NCBI RefSeq assembly: GCF_900163865.1
Contig: NZ_FUKU01000057.1
Span: 241,806-305,805 of the forward strand
Length of the DNA stretch: 64,000 nt
Direction of reading: 5' to 3'
From: Sphingobacterium sp. JB170
GTDB taxonomy: Bacteria > Bacteroidota > Bacteroidia > Sphingobacteriales > Sphingobacteriaceae
In this document: positions 10,301 through 18,178 of the stretch, piece by piece
Layout: every line of letters begins with the position of its first letter
How positions within the stretch are numbered: the stretch's first letter is position 1
The notes under the pieces: model-generated
What the model was told of the DNA's origin: nothing
Databases searched by the model: none
What the model saw: the letters and a program-made list of their open reading frames with translations, nothing else
Program-made: the position numbers and the translations under genes

Positions 10301-10591
10301 TGTTTCTAATGGCTGTAAGGCGACTAGATAAAAGTTGTTAGGACGTGTTTGAATTATCGTGTCCCGGTACCCCACATGACTAATCGCAATCTGCTTACCT
10401 CCAGGCTCCACGACTTCAAAAACTCCTGACTGGTCTGTTATCATTACGACTCGTCCTGTGGCGTCATTTATTGTAACTCCTTGCAATGCTTTGCTATTTC
10501 TCACATCTATCACCTTACCGGTTATCTGCTGTGAAAAAGACGATTGACAGAATAAGAGTATCGACGCTAATATTATGGTTAAGCCTTTCAT
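7394..10591 (-). CDS. SusC/RagA-family TonB-linked outer-membrane transporter
   Basis: The protein of 1065 residues has a signal peptide (cleavage near SSFSQQ), an N-terminal carboxypeptidase-D-like regulatory domain (about 23-105), a TonB-box-like stretch around EEVSVVHTGYQ, a plug domain with LNVSIRGLSTINGYLDPLIV and LKDAAASSIWGARAGNGVIV, and a long beta-barrel ending in a terminal aromatic-rich strand (VGFRANFN). It forms the import channel with the SusD lipoprotein encoded downstream, powered by TonB-ExbBD. The substrate is not evident; no glycoside hydrolase is linked, and the TlpA gene upstream points to a non-glycan or redox-linked substrate. Confidence 0.94.
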   Translation of the reverse strand: MKGLTIILASILLFCQSSFSQQITGKVIDVRNSKALQGVTINDATGRVVMITDQSGVFEVVEPGGKQIAISHVGYRDTIIQTRPNNFYLVALQPLETNIEEVSVVHTGYQELSPSQVSGSIQVLDEADLNKQTGRNVLDRINNLAPGVSFDRAAQSSVRRKLNVSIRGLSTINGYLDPLIVLDGFIYEGDIDNIDPHSIENITILKDAAASSIWGARAGNGVIVITTKRGKIGRKLGVGWSTTMTVSEKPDLSDVYQLPSSDFIDFEKLLFDNGNFNNLINRTPYYPTSPAVNIFQKLKNGEISEVDAQHEIERLKGIDARDDYTKYFIRNPVMLQSSLSLEGGNETHGFNFTGGYTTESAEYYSTYKKWNFNISERVSIGEKIDFDVRLNYTNSRATPGRPVYGNMGPTRFYPYFDLADQDGNPLPLEDTYNKGYMDAYFPDELLSWDYVPLEDYKFVDDQHRTEELYAVANVSYRIIPELAVKFGYQIQQQNANNDIIYSEQSRKARTEYNRFASYDPATGRMNYVIPKGGIRETANSKGSSYTFRGQLDFKKSLSKHMISGLIGTEVRQNKRSNETFSAYGYKEDPLSSIGVDYANTYPTPIFNRNSKISGAPAFTRTLNRFISLYGTMLYSFDERIGLTGSIRQDGANIFGAESNEKWKPLWSVGSFWNISNEEFATDYDFLDRLKLRLTYGFSGNVDLSKTPLPLAGITPNIYSDYPALVVSLLNDPSLRWEKVSTFNIGLDFSLFSGRLFGTFDMYRKNGTDLYGPSGYDYTTWGNQSRITRNVASMAGNGIDIMLTTKNIDREFKWSTTWIVSSNQNKTTDYYTPNKRDESLFLTSDAGITPVEGYLLYAIAALKWGGLNSTGDPLGYVNGELSDDYAAIRKEASDLGVDGNLTIKGASRPQLFGSLENRFSFRNFSMGFSLSFDGDYYFRKKVTSYDSFVKGGKAYSDIERRWTKSGDEKYTDVPAFVYPANSRRDLLYQMSEINVLKADHIRLAYVNIGWSPKFGVNKHISNLNIFVNASNLGLIWTANKEKIDPEYQDRIGPLKTYSVGFRANFN

Positions 10592-10601
10592 ATTATGTCT
10601 T

Positions 10602-12056
10602 TTAATTATTAGTATTACTCACTGTTTCAAATAGCAAATGATCAAGGTCCCGTAGTTCCTCCCGCGTTTCGATTCCTAAATCATTAAGGAACGCTTCGAC
10701 CGCAACTTTGTCCGTTTCATCAAAATTATCCGGTAAGGCGACATCAATTTTTTGCTTCAGTCCTGTTTGATTGTCGATCGGGATTCCCATCGTTCCACTG
10801 AGGTAATTAAACAGTCCGAATATAGATCTATTCTGCATCCGCTTTGGAGCGCCGCCTGCGTCATAAAAATTATTAAAACTATTGGTTGAATTCAGTTCAG
10901 ATTTCTTGAATTTAGCGCCGGGCTTAAGTGTCGCAATTATCACGGGGATTCGACGCTTGACTTTCGAAACTTTGATATGGAACTTTTCTCTGAGAATTTT
11001 TTTGAGCAGAGCCGAGACGTCCGCAGCGGAGATTTCCTGACGGGAACTAATTTCGAATAAATAGGTGTCGTCTCGATCATTTCTATGCGTTAATTTTGTA
11101 ATTAATGTGTCAGGAATATCTTCCGGAAAAATATACTGTATCCTTGGAATCTGTCCGCGCCCAAAGTCATTTTTATAGGCTTCCATGACTAGGTATGAAA
11201 GGGTATTATTAGCGATTCTATAAAGAAAAAAATCGCCATTGCGATAATAGGTTCCCGGGGTCTTCGGTATACCGCCGACATACGTTGAAAATAGGCACGA
11301 AATTGACTCATCCCCCATGATTTCCGAACCAAACTGTCCTAATATCGGCTTCGTTTCATCGAAGCCGGCGATATCAACTTTATGCTTATAAAACGACGTC
11401 TTACCGGTTTGAATCTGTTTTTTTATATTGTCGAGGGTGAATTCGGTAGAAGTAGTCGTTGCAATTATGACACCGGTGCTATCTATCCAGACTAAATGTG
11501 GAACCATTACATGCGGGAAATATTCTAGCATTTTGTTATCGTCCACTACCGTAAAAGGCTTAAAATTCGATTCAGCAATGTTCGAAAGGGTGTTTCGTAT
11601 TTTAGATTCGGAATCCTTGGTCATTGAAACACTATTTACAGGAATCACTTTCAAGCGGTAATCAGTTTCTCTTTCTATAACCTCGGACTTGTACAAGCCG
11701 TCGACACAACTTCCACACCATGTGGCCCAGAAATCGAGTATAATTAGTTCCTTGTCACGGAAACTATCCAAGGTAATCACTTCGTTAGAGTCTAAATGGT
11801 TAAATACATTCAATTTCATTGTCCATAAAGCATCCGGGAGCGTGTCTCCAACAGACAGTTCGCTAATCTCCAAAAGCCCATCGGCCCCGCTGTCCTGGCG
11901 GGGCTCCTGAGCACTAACTGTATTACTAAACAAAAAAAACAAAAGCGGTAATGTGAAGCTGAACAAGGTTCGGCTTCGGTTATTTCTTGATTTCAAAAGG
12001 TGGCTAAATCTCTTCATAAAAAGCAGTCCGCGACCACCCCAGTCAAAATTCTTCAT
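10602..12056 (-). CDS. TlpA-type thioredoxin protein with C-terminal DUF3738-like domain
   Basis: The exported protein of 484 residues has a signal sequence ending in SNTVSAQEPR, a thioredoxin/TlpA domain (about 65-210 of the mature frame) with the active site WATWCGSCVDG, and a C-terminal extension of about 270 residues. The extension resembles DUF3738 (TIGR03435), for example LLKKILREKFHIKVSKVKRR and the terminal DNFDETDKVAVEAFLNDLGIE. ATG 12017 (MKRFSHLL) is an alternative start. The gene is first of an operon with susC and susD (10 bp gap to susC), so a thiol reductase or oxidase is coupled to this uptake system. WCGSC rather than WCxPC is a mild variation. Confidence 0.85.
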   Translation of the reverse strand: MKNFDWGGRGLLFMKRFSHLLKSRNNRSRTLFSFTLPLLFFLFSNTVSAQEPRQDSGADGLLEISELSVGDTLPDALWTMKLNVFNHLDSNEVITLDSFRDKELIILDFWATWCGSCVDGLYKSEVIERETDYRLKVIPVNSVSMTKDSESKIRNTLSNIAESNFKPFTVVDDNKMLEYFPHVMVPHLVWIDSTGVIIATTTSTEFTLDNIKKQIQTGKTSFYKHKVDIAGFDETKPILGQFGSEIMGDESISCLFSTYVGGIPKTPGTYYRNGDFFLYRIANNTLSYLVMEAYKNDFGRGQIPRIQYIFPEDIPDTLITKLTHRNDRDDTYLFEISSRQEISAADVSALLKKILREKFHIKVSKVKRRIPVIIATLKPGAKFKKSELNSTNSFNNFYDAGGAPKRMQNRSIFGLFNYLSGTMGIPIDNQTGLKQKIDVALPDNFDETDKVAVEAFLNDLGIETREELRDLDHLLFETVSNTNN

Positions 12057-12363
12057 TTTTTTGGGTTTTGAGGAATTGAACGAAGCATAAACTAGTCTGA
12101 TCGAAATACAAGATCTCACACTAGGGAAAGCTTAGCTCAAATAGTAAATAAATTGTTTGATGTTTACTCGGAATGCTCTGATACGGTATATTGAATGGTT
12201 AGTTCGCTTTTTAATTGGAGTCATTAACCGATGGGAAGATAGTCTAAATTGACTACGCTGTTCACTGAACTACTCAGGAGCTGTAATAATGTTTTTTAAG
12301 ATTTGATCTTTGCGATTCATTGCTCGTAAATGGTTAACGAGTCACGTAACCTAATGCAAATAC

Positions 12364-12438
12364 ATGTGGGGCTACAAACCGCGGCTACTACAAAGTTTCT
12401 GACGCCTGATGTAACACGGATTTACAGTAGCCCCACAT
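12364..12438. repeat. 12-bp perfect inverted repeat flanking a second repeat
   Basis: ATGTGGGGCTAC at 12364-12375 is matched by its exact complement GTAGCCCCACAT at 12427-12438, with 51 bases between. The stem would be strong. The enclosed segment also contains one arm of another inverted repeat (12381-12415). There is no T-run after it, so a simple terminator is unlikely. It may be a mobile-element end, a regulatory RNA or a recombination site; none of these is shown. Confidence 0.7.
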
Positions 12439-12534
12439 CTATCTCAAGAATACAAATATAGCAAATGTATAATTTAAGAATAGACATGGATATTTAATCT
12501 ACTGCCCTGCGTTACGGCGTCAGATTGTAGCCGC
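12381..12534. repeat. Interrupted inverted repeat
   Basis: Blocks GCGGCTAC (12381), TCTGACGCC (12398) and GTAAC (12411) return in reverse complement and reverse order as GTTAC (12511), GGCGTCAGA (12516) and GTAGCCGC (12527). The blocks are the same but the spacers differ in length. One arm lies inside the loop of the 12364-12438 repeat and the other outside, so the two structures exclude or interlock with each other. Confidence 0.6.
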
Positions 12535-12635
12535 AAGACTCTTTGTTTAAATATTCATACTTCTAATTATTGTAAAGGTATAAAATAATATTTATTTGTC
12601 AAATTTTTCTCTTAAAAATTTTAATCAATTTGATT

Positions 12636-13202
12636 ATGATCGGTAATATTAGTCAAGAATACGACAAAAAAATATCGGAGAGAATATTACTAATCCTTAA
12701 ATATTCAAGTTTAGAAATTAAAGGAATAGCAGCGCTAACGAATAAGTCTCCTGACATATTCTATGCGATTATAACGAGAAGACGCCGTCTCTCCCCCAAA
12801 TTGGCATCTGTGATCGGAGAGGCTCTCGATTTTGATGGTAACATTATTTTTAATCTCAATATTCCAATACCTACAACAATAAAAGAATCCCAAAAATTGT
12901 CAACATTCAAAAAGGCGAACGCTAATAACCGGTTTTTTTTTATTGATACATGGACGAAAAATAAGGATTCGACGTTTATCCGTGAGCAACTACTTGACAA
13001 AGGCTATTTCGCGTACCCACGTTATGCTTGGGAAGTAAATCAGCAGTTGCTCAAATTAGGCAAACGATTAGACAGCGATTTGCTTACGAAGCAGCTGAAA
13101 TATCTTGTGGAAAAAGGACTACTTAAAAGTAAAAAAGCCCCACTAAAACTTAAAGAAGGTGGCTATGGCAGTCGATCGGTGACAGTGTACTTTCAAAAAT
13201 AG
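12636..13202 (+). CDS. Small HTH-type regulator at the edge of the conjugation block
   Basis: The protein of 188 residues has an N-terminal helix-turn-helix-like part (LKYSSLEIKGIAALTNKSPDIFYAI, then RRRLSPKLASVIGEALDF), like Cro/XRE-type proteins. Its C-terminal half could be a second winged helix (LLTKQLKYLVEKGLLKSKK, then GGYGSRSVTVYF). I chose ATG 12636; a TTG at 12630 is less likely. It has no recognisable enzyme domain. Its place upstream of the primase and mobilisation genes suggests a regulator of the element, but it could be a chromosomal gene outside it. Confidence 0.6.
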   Translation: MIGNISQEYDKKISERILLILKYSSLEIKGIAALTNKSPDIFYAIITRRRRLSPKLASVIGEALDFDGNIIFNLNIPIPTTIKESQKLSTFKKANANNRFFFIDTWTKNKDSTFIREQLLDKGYFAYPRYAWEVNQQLLKLGKRLDSDLLTKQLKYLVEKGLLKSKKAPLKLKEGGYGSRSVTVYFQK

Positions 13203-13219
13203 AAGGCACAGATTAAAAG

Positions 13220-13477
13220 CTACCGCTTTGGAAAACGAGTATGCTGATCGATGACATCTTCGATAATCGGAGTTTCCGTTTCAAAAATTGCTGATAATAG
13301 TAAAATTAAATCGTCCGGCATGTCCTTCGCCTCCCACCGTGTAGGATCGCCATATAGCCCTTTATAAAACGTTGTCTTATCCCCTTTTTTCCAAGTCACA
13401 TCCGCGTGAAGCATATTTATAAGCTGTTTAACCACAAACTTTATCTGTGTCGTTTTCCCGCGGAGTTGTATTTCCAT
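13220..13477 (-). CDS. Small hypothetical protein
   Basis: An 85-residue protein starting MEIQLRGKTTQIKFVVKQL, with the ATG at 13477 (a GTG at 13486 would add three residues). It is charged and soluble, with a WKKGDKTTFYKGLYGDPTRW segment rich in aromatics and no membrane segment. It converges with the HTH gene, whose stop is 17 bp away. I do not recognise the family. Confidence 0.5.
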   Translation of the reverse strand: MEIQLRGKTTQIKFVVKQLINMLHADVTWKKGDKTTFYKGLYGDPTRWEAKDMPDDLILLLSAIFETETPIIEDVIDQHTRFPKR

Positions 13478-13486
13478 TTCTTTCAC

Positions 13487-13993
13487 AGAGCGAATATACT
13501 AATTAATTTAGTAAAAAACTACCCTATCGTTCTCGTAATATGTCAATTTCCCCTCCGCACGCGAGAAGAAAATTTCTAAAATTACATTCCCTTTTTACGA
13601 AAAATTCCCTTTTAGCTCCTTTGTAAGTTTTCAAAACGAGCGGGCCGCCCCAACGATAGCAAGAATCCCAAGCCTCATGCACGAACAAAACAGCCTTTAC
13701 TCTAGCGCAAAGACATCTTTTACCCCCAAAATCACCTTAACGCTATTAAAAACGGCACTGACAAATTAATTTCATTTTTTTTAAAAGAATTCACTCCCTC
13801 GTTAAACACCTCTAAAGGGCGATTAGTCCTGTTCATCGCCGATTTTTCCAGGGGGGCAATTGACCCTGGGGACTGTTTTGATATTATAGTATCCTTTTGT
13901 TTTGTGTTAACAGTTAATCGCAATTCTGTGGTAATCAAATTTCGCAATAAAGGTTAACTGCCAATGCTAATGAAAACTTAAAATAATCACGTT
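13487..13993. other. Non-coding region before the conjugation block
   Basis: About 500 bp without a convincing gene. ATTCCCTTTT occurs twice 18 bp apart (13586 and 13604). An antisense open frame at 13732-13947 has no recognisable content. The region is a reasonable place for the promoter of the mobilisation genes or an origin of transfer, but I can point to no known oriT sequence. Confidence 0.4.
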
Positions 13994-14947
13994 ATGCATG
14001 CCAGAAATAACATACACGAAATTGAACAGATCTCCCTGGTTGATTTTTTAGCCAGGCTCGGCCATCAACCGGTAAAAAAATCCGGTAAAGAGTACATGTA
14101 CCACAGCATGCTTCGCGATACAGCGCGCAATACCCCTTCACTTGCAGTATGGGATTCGGGCGGGAAATGGATGGATCACGGCGGGCCCAATGCAACAGGC
14201 ATATTTGGTGGAGGCATCATCCAGCTCGCGCAGGCATATTGGCCAAATCTGCAGTTTAAAGAAGTGCTCGAGCGGATCTCCCAAACAATGAACCTGATCG
14301 TCCCCATCCGGAGCGACATACAAAAAACGGAAAATAAAACTACTGCCCGATCCGGTACTGATTACGCCTTTGAGCTGGTAGACACCCGCCCTATTGGCAC
14401 GAATCCATCACTTACAAAATACTTAAACTCACGCGGTGTTTTTGAGCTCGCTAAGACCGCCCTGAGTGAAATATATTACCGAAATATACATGCCCCCGAA
14501 CAGCTAAAGCCCTTCTATGCAGTAGGCTGGAAGAATCATCACGATAACTGGGAATTTGCCGACGCCAAAGGCTTTAAGAGTAGCATCGGTGCTAAAGGGA
14601 TATCGGTCATCGCGGCCGACCCCGCCCATGTCGCTCTATTTGAAGGCTACATGGATTACCTGAGCTGGCGTACCCTTACCTCGCCAGAAAATAATCCTAC
14701 GGTCATCGTACTTAACTCCGTGGTGCAGCTACCAAAAGCCATCGAACAGATCAAAGACGCCGCCCGTATCGATTCATATTTTGATAACGATGCTGCTGGC
14801 CGCACGGCAACGCGTCTTTTACAAGAATCTGCGCCATTAGCGCAAGATAAATCGGGCCTGTACAGCGGATTTAAAGACTATAACGAATATTTAATTGCTG
14901 GGTTAAAAGAAAGCCTGCGCGACCAGGAGCAAGGCCTAAGCCGCTAA
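13994..14947 (+). CDS. Toprim-domain DNA primase-like protein
   Basis: The protein of 317 residues resembles the DnaG-type primases of Bacteroidetes mobile elements. The N-terminal 100 residues look like a CHC2-type region (PVKKSGKEYMYHSMLR, then WDSGGKWMDHGG and GIFGGGIIQLA) without the zinc-binding cysteines. The Toprim domain follows, with VALFEGYMDYLSW (catalytic Glu) and SYFDNDAAGRTATRLL (DxD-type DND). Such proteins prime the complementary strand after conjugative transfer. It starts the plus-strand mobilisation cluster, 58 bp before the MobA-like gene. Confidence 0.82.
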   Translation: MHARNNIHEIEQISLVDFLARLGHQPVKKSGKEYMYHSMLRDTARNTPSLAVWDSGGKWMDHGGPNATGIFGGGIIQLAQAYWPNLQFKEVLERISQTMNLIVPIRSDIQKTENKTTARSGTDYAFELVDTRPIGTNPSLTKYLNSRGVFELAKTALSEIYYRNIHAPEQLKPFYAVGWKNHHDNWEFADAKGFKSSIGAKGISVIAADPAHVALFEGYMDYLSWRTLTSPENNPTVIVLNSVVQLPKAIEQIKDAARIDSYFDNDAAGRTATRLLQESAPLAQDKSGLYSGFKDYNEYLIAGLKESLRDQEQGLSR

Positions 14948-15005
14948 GGCAACAGCGTGTAAGTGAAACGCAGTAAGAAATGATAACCATCATACAAAAT
15001 AGAAC

Positions 15006-15392
15006 ATGAAGAGAAAAACAACCGAAATCCAAGAAAATTTACGTTTGACAGGCTTTTCGATCAAACTCAATCAAATTGACTTAGGGCGCCTGAAAGCGAT
15101 CCAGGAATTAAGTGGTAATAATAGATCTGAGGTAATTCGATGGCTAATAAACAACAAGCAATCGATCATTGTCGATACCCGAAAAATCATGAGCGCTCTT
15201 GATGCTATTGGTATAGCGCTAAGCAACTCAAGCTGTACGTTAAAGCTTTGCTTAAATGGCCTCAACGAGATGGACACGGCTGATGATCGGCTTTCCAAAA
15301 AAATTGGCGAATTAACTCAGGCCGCACAAGCAAACCTCGCGCGGACCGGCGAGTGCGCTCAAATATTCCGACAATTAATGCGCGCGCTATGA
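15006..15392 (+). CDS. MobA-like mobilisation protein (ribbon-helix-helix)
   Basis: The protein of 128 residues has an N-terminal segment typical of ribbon-helix-helix DNA-binding relaxosome proteins: FSIKLNQIDLGRLKAIQEL, then GNNRSEVIRWLINNK. A helical tail follows. It probably binds the origin of transfer and recruits the relaxase. Its stop overlaps the relaxase ATG at 15389 as ATGA, the usual mobA-mobB coupling in Bacteroidetes elements. Confidence 0.78.
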   Translation: MKRKTTEIQENLRLTGFSIKLNQIDLGRLKAIQELSGNNRSEVIRWLINNKQSIIVDTRKIMSALDAIGIALSNSSCTLKLCLNGLNEMDTADDRLSKKIGELTQAAQANLARTGECAQIFRQLMRAL

Positions 15393-16384
15393 TGAGCCAC
15401 CTTATTAAAATACTCTCGACTAGCGCATCGTTCGCCGGGGTGGGCTACAACATGAGTAAAGTGCAAAAAGGCGATGCCGAGCTGGTTTGTGAAGCTAATT
15501 TCGGAGCGCTGAGCCTGCTGGAACCTCGGCGCGCAAGCGATTATATACACTACCTTCAAATGATAGCCAAGGGAAACCCCAGAGTAATCAAGCCGCAGCT
15601 TCACGCGGTACTCTGCGTGCAGGGAAAGTCCCAGGCCACGGACAAATTACCAGAAATAGCCGAACGATGGCTCTGGGGGATGGGATACCGCAAGCAGCCC
15701 TATTTAATATTTGCGCATAACGATACGCCAAACGACCATCTTCATATTCTGAGCGTGCGCGTGAAAAAAAATGGAGACTGGATTGACCCTGGCCTCGAGT
15801 GGATACGCACTAGAAAGGTGCTCAATGAAATTCTTGGCATCAACGTGCCCCAGTTGGCGCGCGAATATGCGGACCAGGCACTGGATTATTCTTTCGACAG
15901 CCCCGAGCGGTTCGTGAGAATACTCGAGGCGAAGGGCTTTTTTATGCTCCGCAGGCGTGAGCAGCTACTGATGTGCTACTACGGGAAGGCGCAACACAGC
16001 ATCCCTTTAAGCCTCGTGCAGCAGCGTTCGGCAAACTACCGAGTCGACACGGGCCGCATGAACGAAGTTCGCCGCTTATTTCTTGAGACCAAAAAATTAT
16101 TCAGTCCCTCTTTAACCGGCAAAAGCCAATTGTTGCCTGGTCGCCGTGCGAGCAAATTTTCGGGCTACACCTCCAAGATGGCGATCATGCTCGAACAGAA
16201 GCTCGGTATCGAGATAATTTTTCATAATCGCAAAGGATGCCTGCCGCACGATTATACGATTATTGACCCGAAAAATCGAGCGGTATATAGCGGTGCGGAA
16301 CTCATGCCACTACATCAATTTACCCGCGCAGATGACCTGCACGCTACTAACCAGCAGCAAACACAATATTCCTTTGAGCGCTAA
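15389..16384 (+). CDS. Relaxase / mobilisation nuclease (MobB type)
   Basis: The protein of about 331 residues has a Relaxase domain (PF03432 type) in its N-terminal 200 residues. Early tyrosine Y20 in SFAGVGYNMSKV is the candidate nicking residue. The metal-binding histidine triad appears in AHNDTPNDHLHILSV (H110, H117, H119). The family nicks the transferred strand at oriT and stays attached to its 5' end. I chose ATG 15389 (the ATG at 15392 is equivalent) over a GTG at 15353. The coding sequence overlaps the MobA-like gene by 4 bp and is followed 11 bp later by the ParA-like gene. Confidence 0.88.
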   Translation: MMSHLIKILSTSASFAGVGYNMSKVQKGDAELVCEANFGALSLLEPRRASDYIHYLQMIAKGNPRVIKPQLHAVLCVQGKSQATDKLPEIAERWLWGMGYRKQPYLIFAHNDTPNDHLHILSVRVKKNGDWIDPGLEWIRTRKVLNEILGINVPQLAREYADQALDYSFDSPERFVRILEAKGFFMLRRREQLLMCYYGKAQHSIPLSLVQQRSANYRVDTGRMNEVRRLFLETKKLFSPSLTGKSQLLPGRRASKFSGYTSKMAIMLEQKLGIEIIFHNRKGCLPHDYTIIDPKNRAVYSGAELMPLHQFTRADDLHATNQQQTQYSFER

Positions 16385-16395
16385 ACCTATCAACT

Positions 16396-17040
16396 ATGCT
16401 TATCATTTTTGCTAATCAAAAAGGAGGAACAGGAAAAAGCACCCTTGCTCTGCTCTACGCCGCCTACCTAAATACTTACTACAAATCGCGCGTCTGTGTT
16501 TTAGATATGGACGGCCAGCATTCTTTGTCGCAAAAAGCGCAAAAAGATGGTCCCGTGCAAGACACGCTATCCTATCACCTGCTCCCGGCGGATCTCCAAG
16601 ATCTAGAAGTGGCGCGCGAGAATTTAAAGGAAGGGGAATACGACTATGTGCTTGTCGATCTTTCGAGCGGCAGGCCTAACCAGGAGCTCGTCGCGGTATA
16701 TGATACGGCCGACGCGGTGGTATGTCCTTATCATGCCGATGAGCTTACGCTAAACGGAACGCTCGTTTTTTTGAAGGTATTCACGAACATCAACGATCGT
16801 GCTGCACTATTTTTTGTTCCCAACAAGGTGCGCCGAAATGCAAGCGAGCATACCCAAAAAGCCGTAAAGTCGATGCTTGAAAAATATGGCGCAGTGAGCA
16901 GTCCCCTACCCGACCGGCCGGACTTTCAGCGGCTGAATACACAGGCGGGTTCGGTCAAGGCTATGGAACTTGTGCGCGCGGCTTTCGACGAGATTCACCA
17001 AGGCTGTTTGCAGCACTTACATCAGATATCACCAAAATAA
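16396..17040 (+). CDS. ParA/MinD-family ATPase (TraA-like)
   Basis: The protein of 214 residues begins MLIIFANQKGGTGKSTLALL, a deviant Walker A motif (KGGTGKST) of the ParA family. The Asp motif follows in VCVLDMDGQ and YVLVDLSSG. It is a single-domain ATPase and no parB gene is adjacent. In Bacteroidetes conjugative elements a TraA-like ParA ATPase heads the tra cluster, as here, and may help position or segregate the element or the transfer apparatus. Confidence 0.85.
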   Translation: MLIIFANQKGGTGKSTLALLYAAYLNTYYKSRVCVLDMDGQHSLSQKAQKDGPVQDTLSYHLLPADLQDLEVARENLKEGEYDYVLVDLSSGRPNQELVAVYDTADAVVCPYHADELTLNGTLVFLKVFTNINDRAALFFVPNKVRRNASEHTQKAVKSMLEKYGAVSSPLPDRPDFQRLNTQAGSVKAMELVRAAFDEIHQGCLQHLHQISPK

Positions 17041-17052
17041 CTCGATATAACT

Positions 17053-17415
17053 ATGAACTGGACACAATTTCTAATTTTTCTTGCCGTTTTGTACGGCATT
17101 TATTACGGAGCGCTAATTATTTATGACCGTTTTCGTGCGCGTAACGCGGCGCGCGATCAGGGGAGCGATCAGATGCTGAGCATGCCAACCAGCGATATGC
17201 AGAAGGAGCCTCAAAAAGTGGTGCGAACGGGTGGGGAAACTTATCCGAAGGATTCACCCTTTCCGCAAGTGCCCCCGCAGAGCGAAAATTCTAGTGGCAC
17301 GGGTGGCATCGCGCTCGAGGAACTAATGGATAATGCGCTAAAAGACAGTGTTGAAAACGTAAAAGACATTTTTGATGAAAATGCGGCGGCGATTGATCCA
17401 TCTCGAGGCACTTGA
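17053..17415 (+). CDS. Small membrane protein of the tra cluster
   Basis: A 120-residue protein with one N-terminal membrane segment (FLIFLAVLYGIYYGALIIY) followed by a basic stretch (DRFRARNAARDQG), a proline-rich polar region and an acidic tail. It lies 12 bp after the ParA-like gene, before traE. Position matches the TraC/TraD slot of CTnDOT-type clusters, but the sequence shows no family motif, so I do not assign a symbol. Confidence 0.65.
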   Translation: MNWTQFLIFLAVLYGIYYGALIIYDRFRARNAARDQGSDQMLSMPTSDMQKEPQKVVRTGGETYPKDSPFPQVPPQSENSSGTGGIALEELMDNALKDSVENVKDIFDENAAAIDPSRGT

Positions 17416-17536
17416 CAAACCGGAGTAGTCCCGACATATAAACTCACCGCTCATTTACAATGAGATACAAACTATCTAAACATACCTAGCTGGATAAACG
17501 ATTAACATATATTTTAACAATTTAAATTTTAATCTC

Positions 17537-17845
17537 ATGAAAACAACTTTCAAAACAACAATCGCCCTGGTCGCTATGACGATCGGCTCTTACCAATCAC
17601 TTCTGGCCCAAGGGGGCACTACAGGGATCAACGCTGCGACATCCGAGCTAACGACCTACATCGACCCCGTCTCCACCCTAATCCTGGTTATCGGCGCTAT
17701 CGTTGGACTAATCGGCGGGGTGCGCGTGTTCATAAAATGGAACTCGGGCGATCATGACATCAACAAAGAAATAATGTCTTGGGGAGGATCCTGTTTGTTT
17801 CTGGTGCTGGTTGGCGTCATGGTCAAAGCCTTCTTTAACGTATGA
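17537..17845 (+). CDS. traE: TraE-like conjugal transfer protein (DUF4134)
   Basis: The protein of 102 residues has a cleaved signal (SYQSLLAQGG) and two membrane segments (STLILVIGAIVGLIGGVRVFI and GGSCLFLVLVGVMVKAFF) linked by KWNSGDHDINKEIMSW, the hallmark of DUF4134/TraE. It is probably the small VirB2- or VirB3-like membrane component of the type IV secretion apparatus. Its stop overlaps the traF start by 4 bp. The 120-bp gap upstream contains a short hairpin (CTCATT-TAC-AATGAG at 17450-17464) and may hold an internal promoter. Confidence 0.9.
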   Translation: MKTTFKTTIALVAMTIGSYQSLLAQGGTTGINAATSELTTYIDPVSTLILVIGAIVGLIGGVRVFIKWNSGDHDINKEIMSWGGSCLFLVLVGVMVKAFFNV

Positions 17846-18150
17846 TCCCTAAGCAGCGATACTCGATTTATAAAGGGCTTCAAAAGCCGCTTGTGTACCG
17901 CGGTTTCAAAGGAAAATTTATTTTCTGGGGCATAGGTTCCATCTTCGGGGGATTGTTGCTGGGCGGGCTAGTGGGAGCGTTTACCAATATGTATATCGGT
18001 TGCGCTACCATTATCCTCGTTATTAGTGCAGGCCTGGGCTGGACCTATTTAGGGCAGAAAAACGGACTACACAGTAAAACCCGCCATCGCGGCATATTCA
18101 TCAACCCCAGCGAGCTTCCCCTACGTTATAAGCAGCCACCCAAGCCTTAA
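17842..18150 (+). CDS. traF: TraF-like conjugal transfer protein (DUF4133)
   Basis: The protein of 102 residues begins with a basic stretch (RYSIYKGLQKPLVYRGFKGK) and has two adjacent membrane segments (FIFWGIGSIFGGLLLGGLVGAF and TIILVISAGLGWTYL). It matches DUF4133/TraF, the VirB3-like inner-membrane part of Bacteroidetes transfer systems. ATGA overlap with traE; 28 bp separate it from traG. Confidence 0.88.
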   Translation: MIPKQRYSIYKGLQKPLVYRGFKGKFIFWGIGSIFGGLLLGGLVGAFTNMYIGCATIILVISAGLGWTYLGQKNGLHSKTRHRGIFINPSELPLRYKQPPKP

Positions 18151-18178
18151 CTGATTACCTTATGCAATCCTTATTCCG

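Larger units (their letters stand above)
12120..12635. other. Intergenic region with nested inverted repeats
   Basis: This stretch of about 500 bp lies between the divergent tlpA operon and the HTH gene that precedes the conjugation block. It holds the inverted repeats listed separately and the promoters of both flanking genes. No ORF of interest is seen. Confidence 0.6.

Noticed and set aside
13732..13947. A 71-codon minus-strand frame before the primase gene
   Set aside because: No motif, no neighbours in that direction, and composition like non-coding DNA.
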